A DNA stretch of 21,570 nucleotides, taken from assembly GCA_007126835.1 (NCBI GenBank), contig SLAO01000080.1, positions 1 to 21,570 on the forward strand. Direction: 5' to 3'. The notes beneath the pieces are model-generated. The model did no database searches. It was not told the DNA's origin and saw only the letters and a list, made by a program, of their open reading frames with translations. Made by a program: the position numbers and the translations under genes. Position 1 is the first letter of the stretch. Each line of letters opens with the position of its first letter. Origin of the DNA: Nitriliruptorales bacterium. Its GTDB lineage: Bacteria > Actinomycetota > Nitriliruptoria > Euzebyales > Egibacteraceae. Shown piece after piece: positions 21,420-21,570 of the stretch.

Positions 21420-21570
21420 ATGGCCTACGCGCGCATCACCACCGACCCACGGCAGATGGGTGGCCAGCCGTGCATCCGTGGGCTGCGCATCCCCGTGGCG
21501 ACCGTGGTCGCGATGGTCGCTGATCGCATGAGCGTCGACGAGATCGTTGCGGCCTACCCCGATCTCGAGC
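21420..21570 (+). CDS. DUF433 domain protein (partial, runs off the window)
   Basis: The first 50 residues of a DUF433 protein are visible: ITTDPRQMGGQPCIRGLRIP, then VATVVAMVADRMSVDEIVAAYPDLE, the standard opening of the family (DP..GG.P.I.G.RI.V). DUF433 proteins are small helix-turn-helix proteins, usually 70-80 residues, proposed as antitoxins of the VapB-like class and often followed by a DUF5615 PIN-like toxin gene. The partner would lie beyond the window edge. The ATG is preceded by AGGAG at 21411-21415 and a TAGCCT -10 box. The function is inferred from family and context. Confidence 0.85.
   Translation, partial: MAYARITTDPRQMGGQPCIRGLRIPVATVVAMVADRMSVDEIVAAYPDLE

Overview
The window is GC-rich throughout, uses GTG as well as ATG starts, and carries a gene order typical of Actinomycetota: HIT, phoH, ybeY, CBS/CorC-like, cdd, era, recO, uppS, glyS, dGTPase-like, dnaG, rpoD. 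It is chromosomal housekeeping DNA rather than a plasmid or phage. From memory of gene content I favour a deep-branching actinomycete (for example the Nitriliruptoria/Euzebya side of the phylum), but no sequence search was possible and this is inference.

Layout. Positions 1-4876 (+) hold a compact block: the tail of an upstream gene, a HIT protein, PhoH ATPase, YbeY, a CNNM/CorC-type CBS membrane protein, cytidine deaminase and Era. Several stops and starts overlap (TGATG, GTGA, ATGA). This is an RNA and ribosome maturation cluster. A two-gene minus-strand unit (a nucleotidyltransferase-fold protein and an MFS permease, 4870-6573) separates era from recO. RecO and UppS follow (+). A minus-strand membrane-anchored spermidine-synthase-like protein (8170-9657) is then divergent from a three-gene catabolic unit, deoC plus a full-length and a truncated aldehyde dehydrogenase (9975-13310). 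The two dehydrogenases look like a split ALDH16. Glycyl-tRNA synthetase (13467-14942) converges on a small membrane protein across a 2 x 58 bp tandem repeat. A dGTPase-family protein, DnaG and the principal sigma factor (15840-19900) form a macromolecular-synthesis block. YtxH-like protein and tRNA-Asn lie on minus, with a minus-strand HTH/LAGLIDADG-like gene between tRNA-Asn and a plus-strand CAT-anticodon tRNA (probably tRNA-Ile2). The window ends inside a DUF433 gene.

Most notable points. (1) The dGTPase homologue upstream of dnaG keeps the family scaffold but has lost the HD motif aspartate, the second metal aspartate and the surrounding catalytic histidines, so it looks like a conserved pseudoenzyme. 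(2) Four genes (era, recO, the spermidine-synthase-like gene and the dGTPase-like gene) have a TANNNT-like -10 box only 6-7 nt before the start codon, which suggests leaderless transcription. (3) Several intergenic spaces are built from short tandem or inverted repeats (around 3951, 9683, 13265, 14943, 15550 and 15648). (4) The DERA plus split-ALDH16 unit suggests a dedicated route from deoxyribose 5-phosphate through acetaldehyde to acetate. No CRISPR array, transposase, prophage or rRNA gene was seen.
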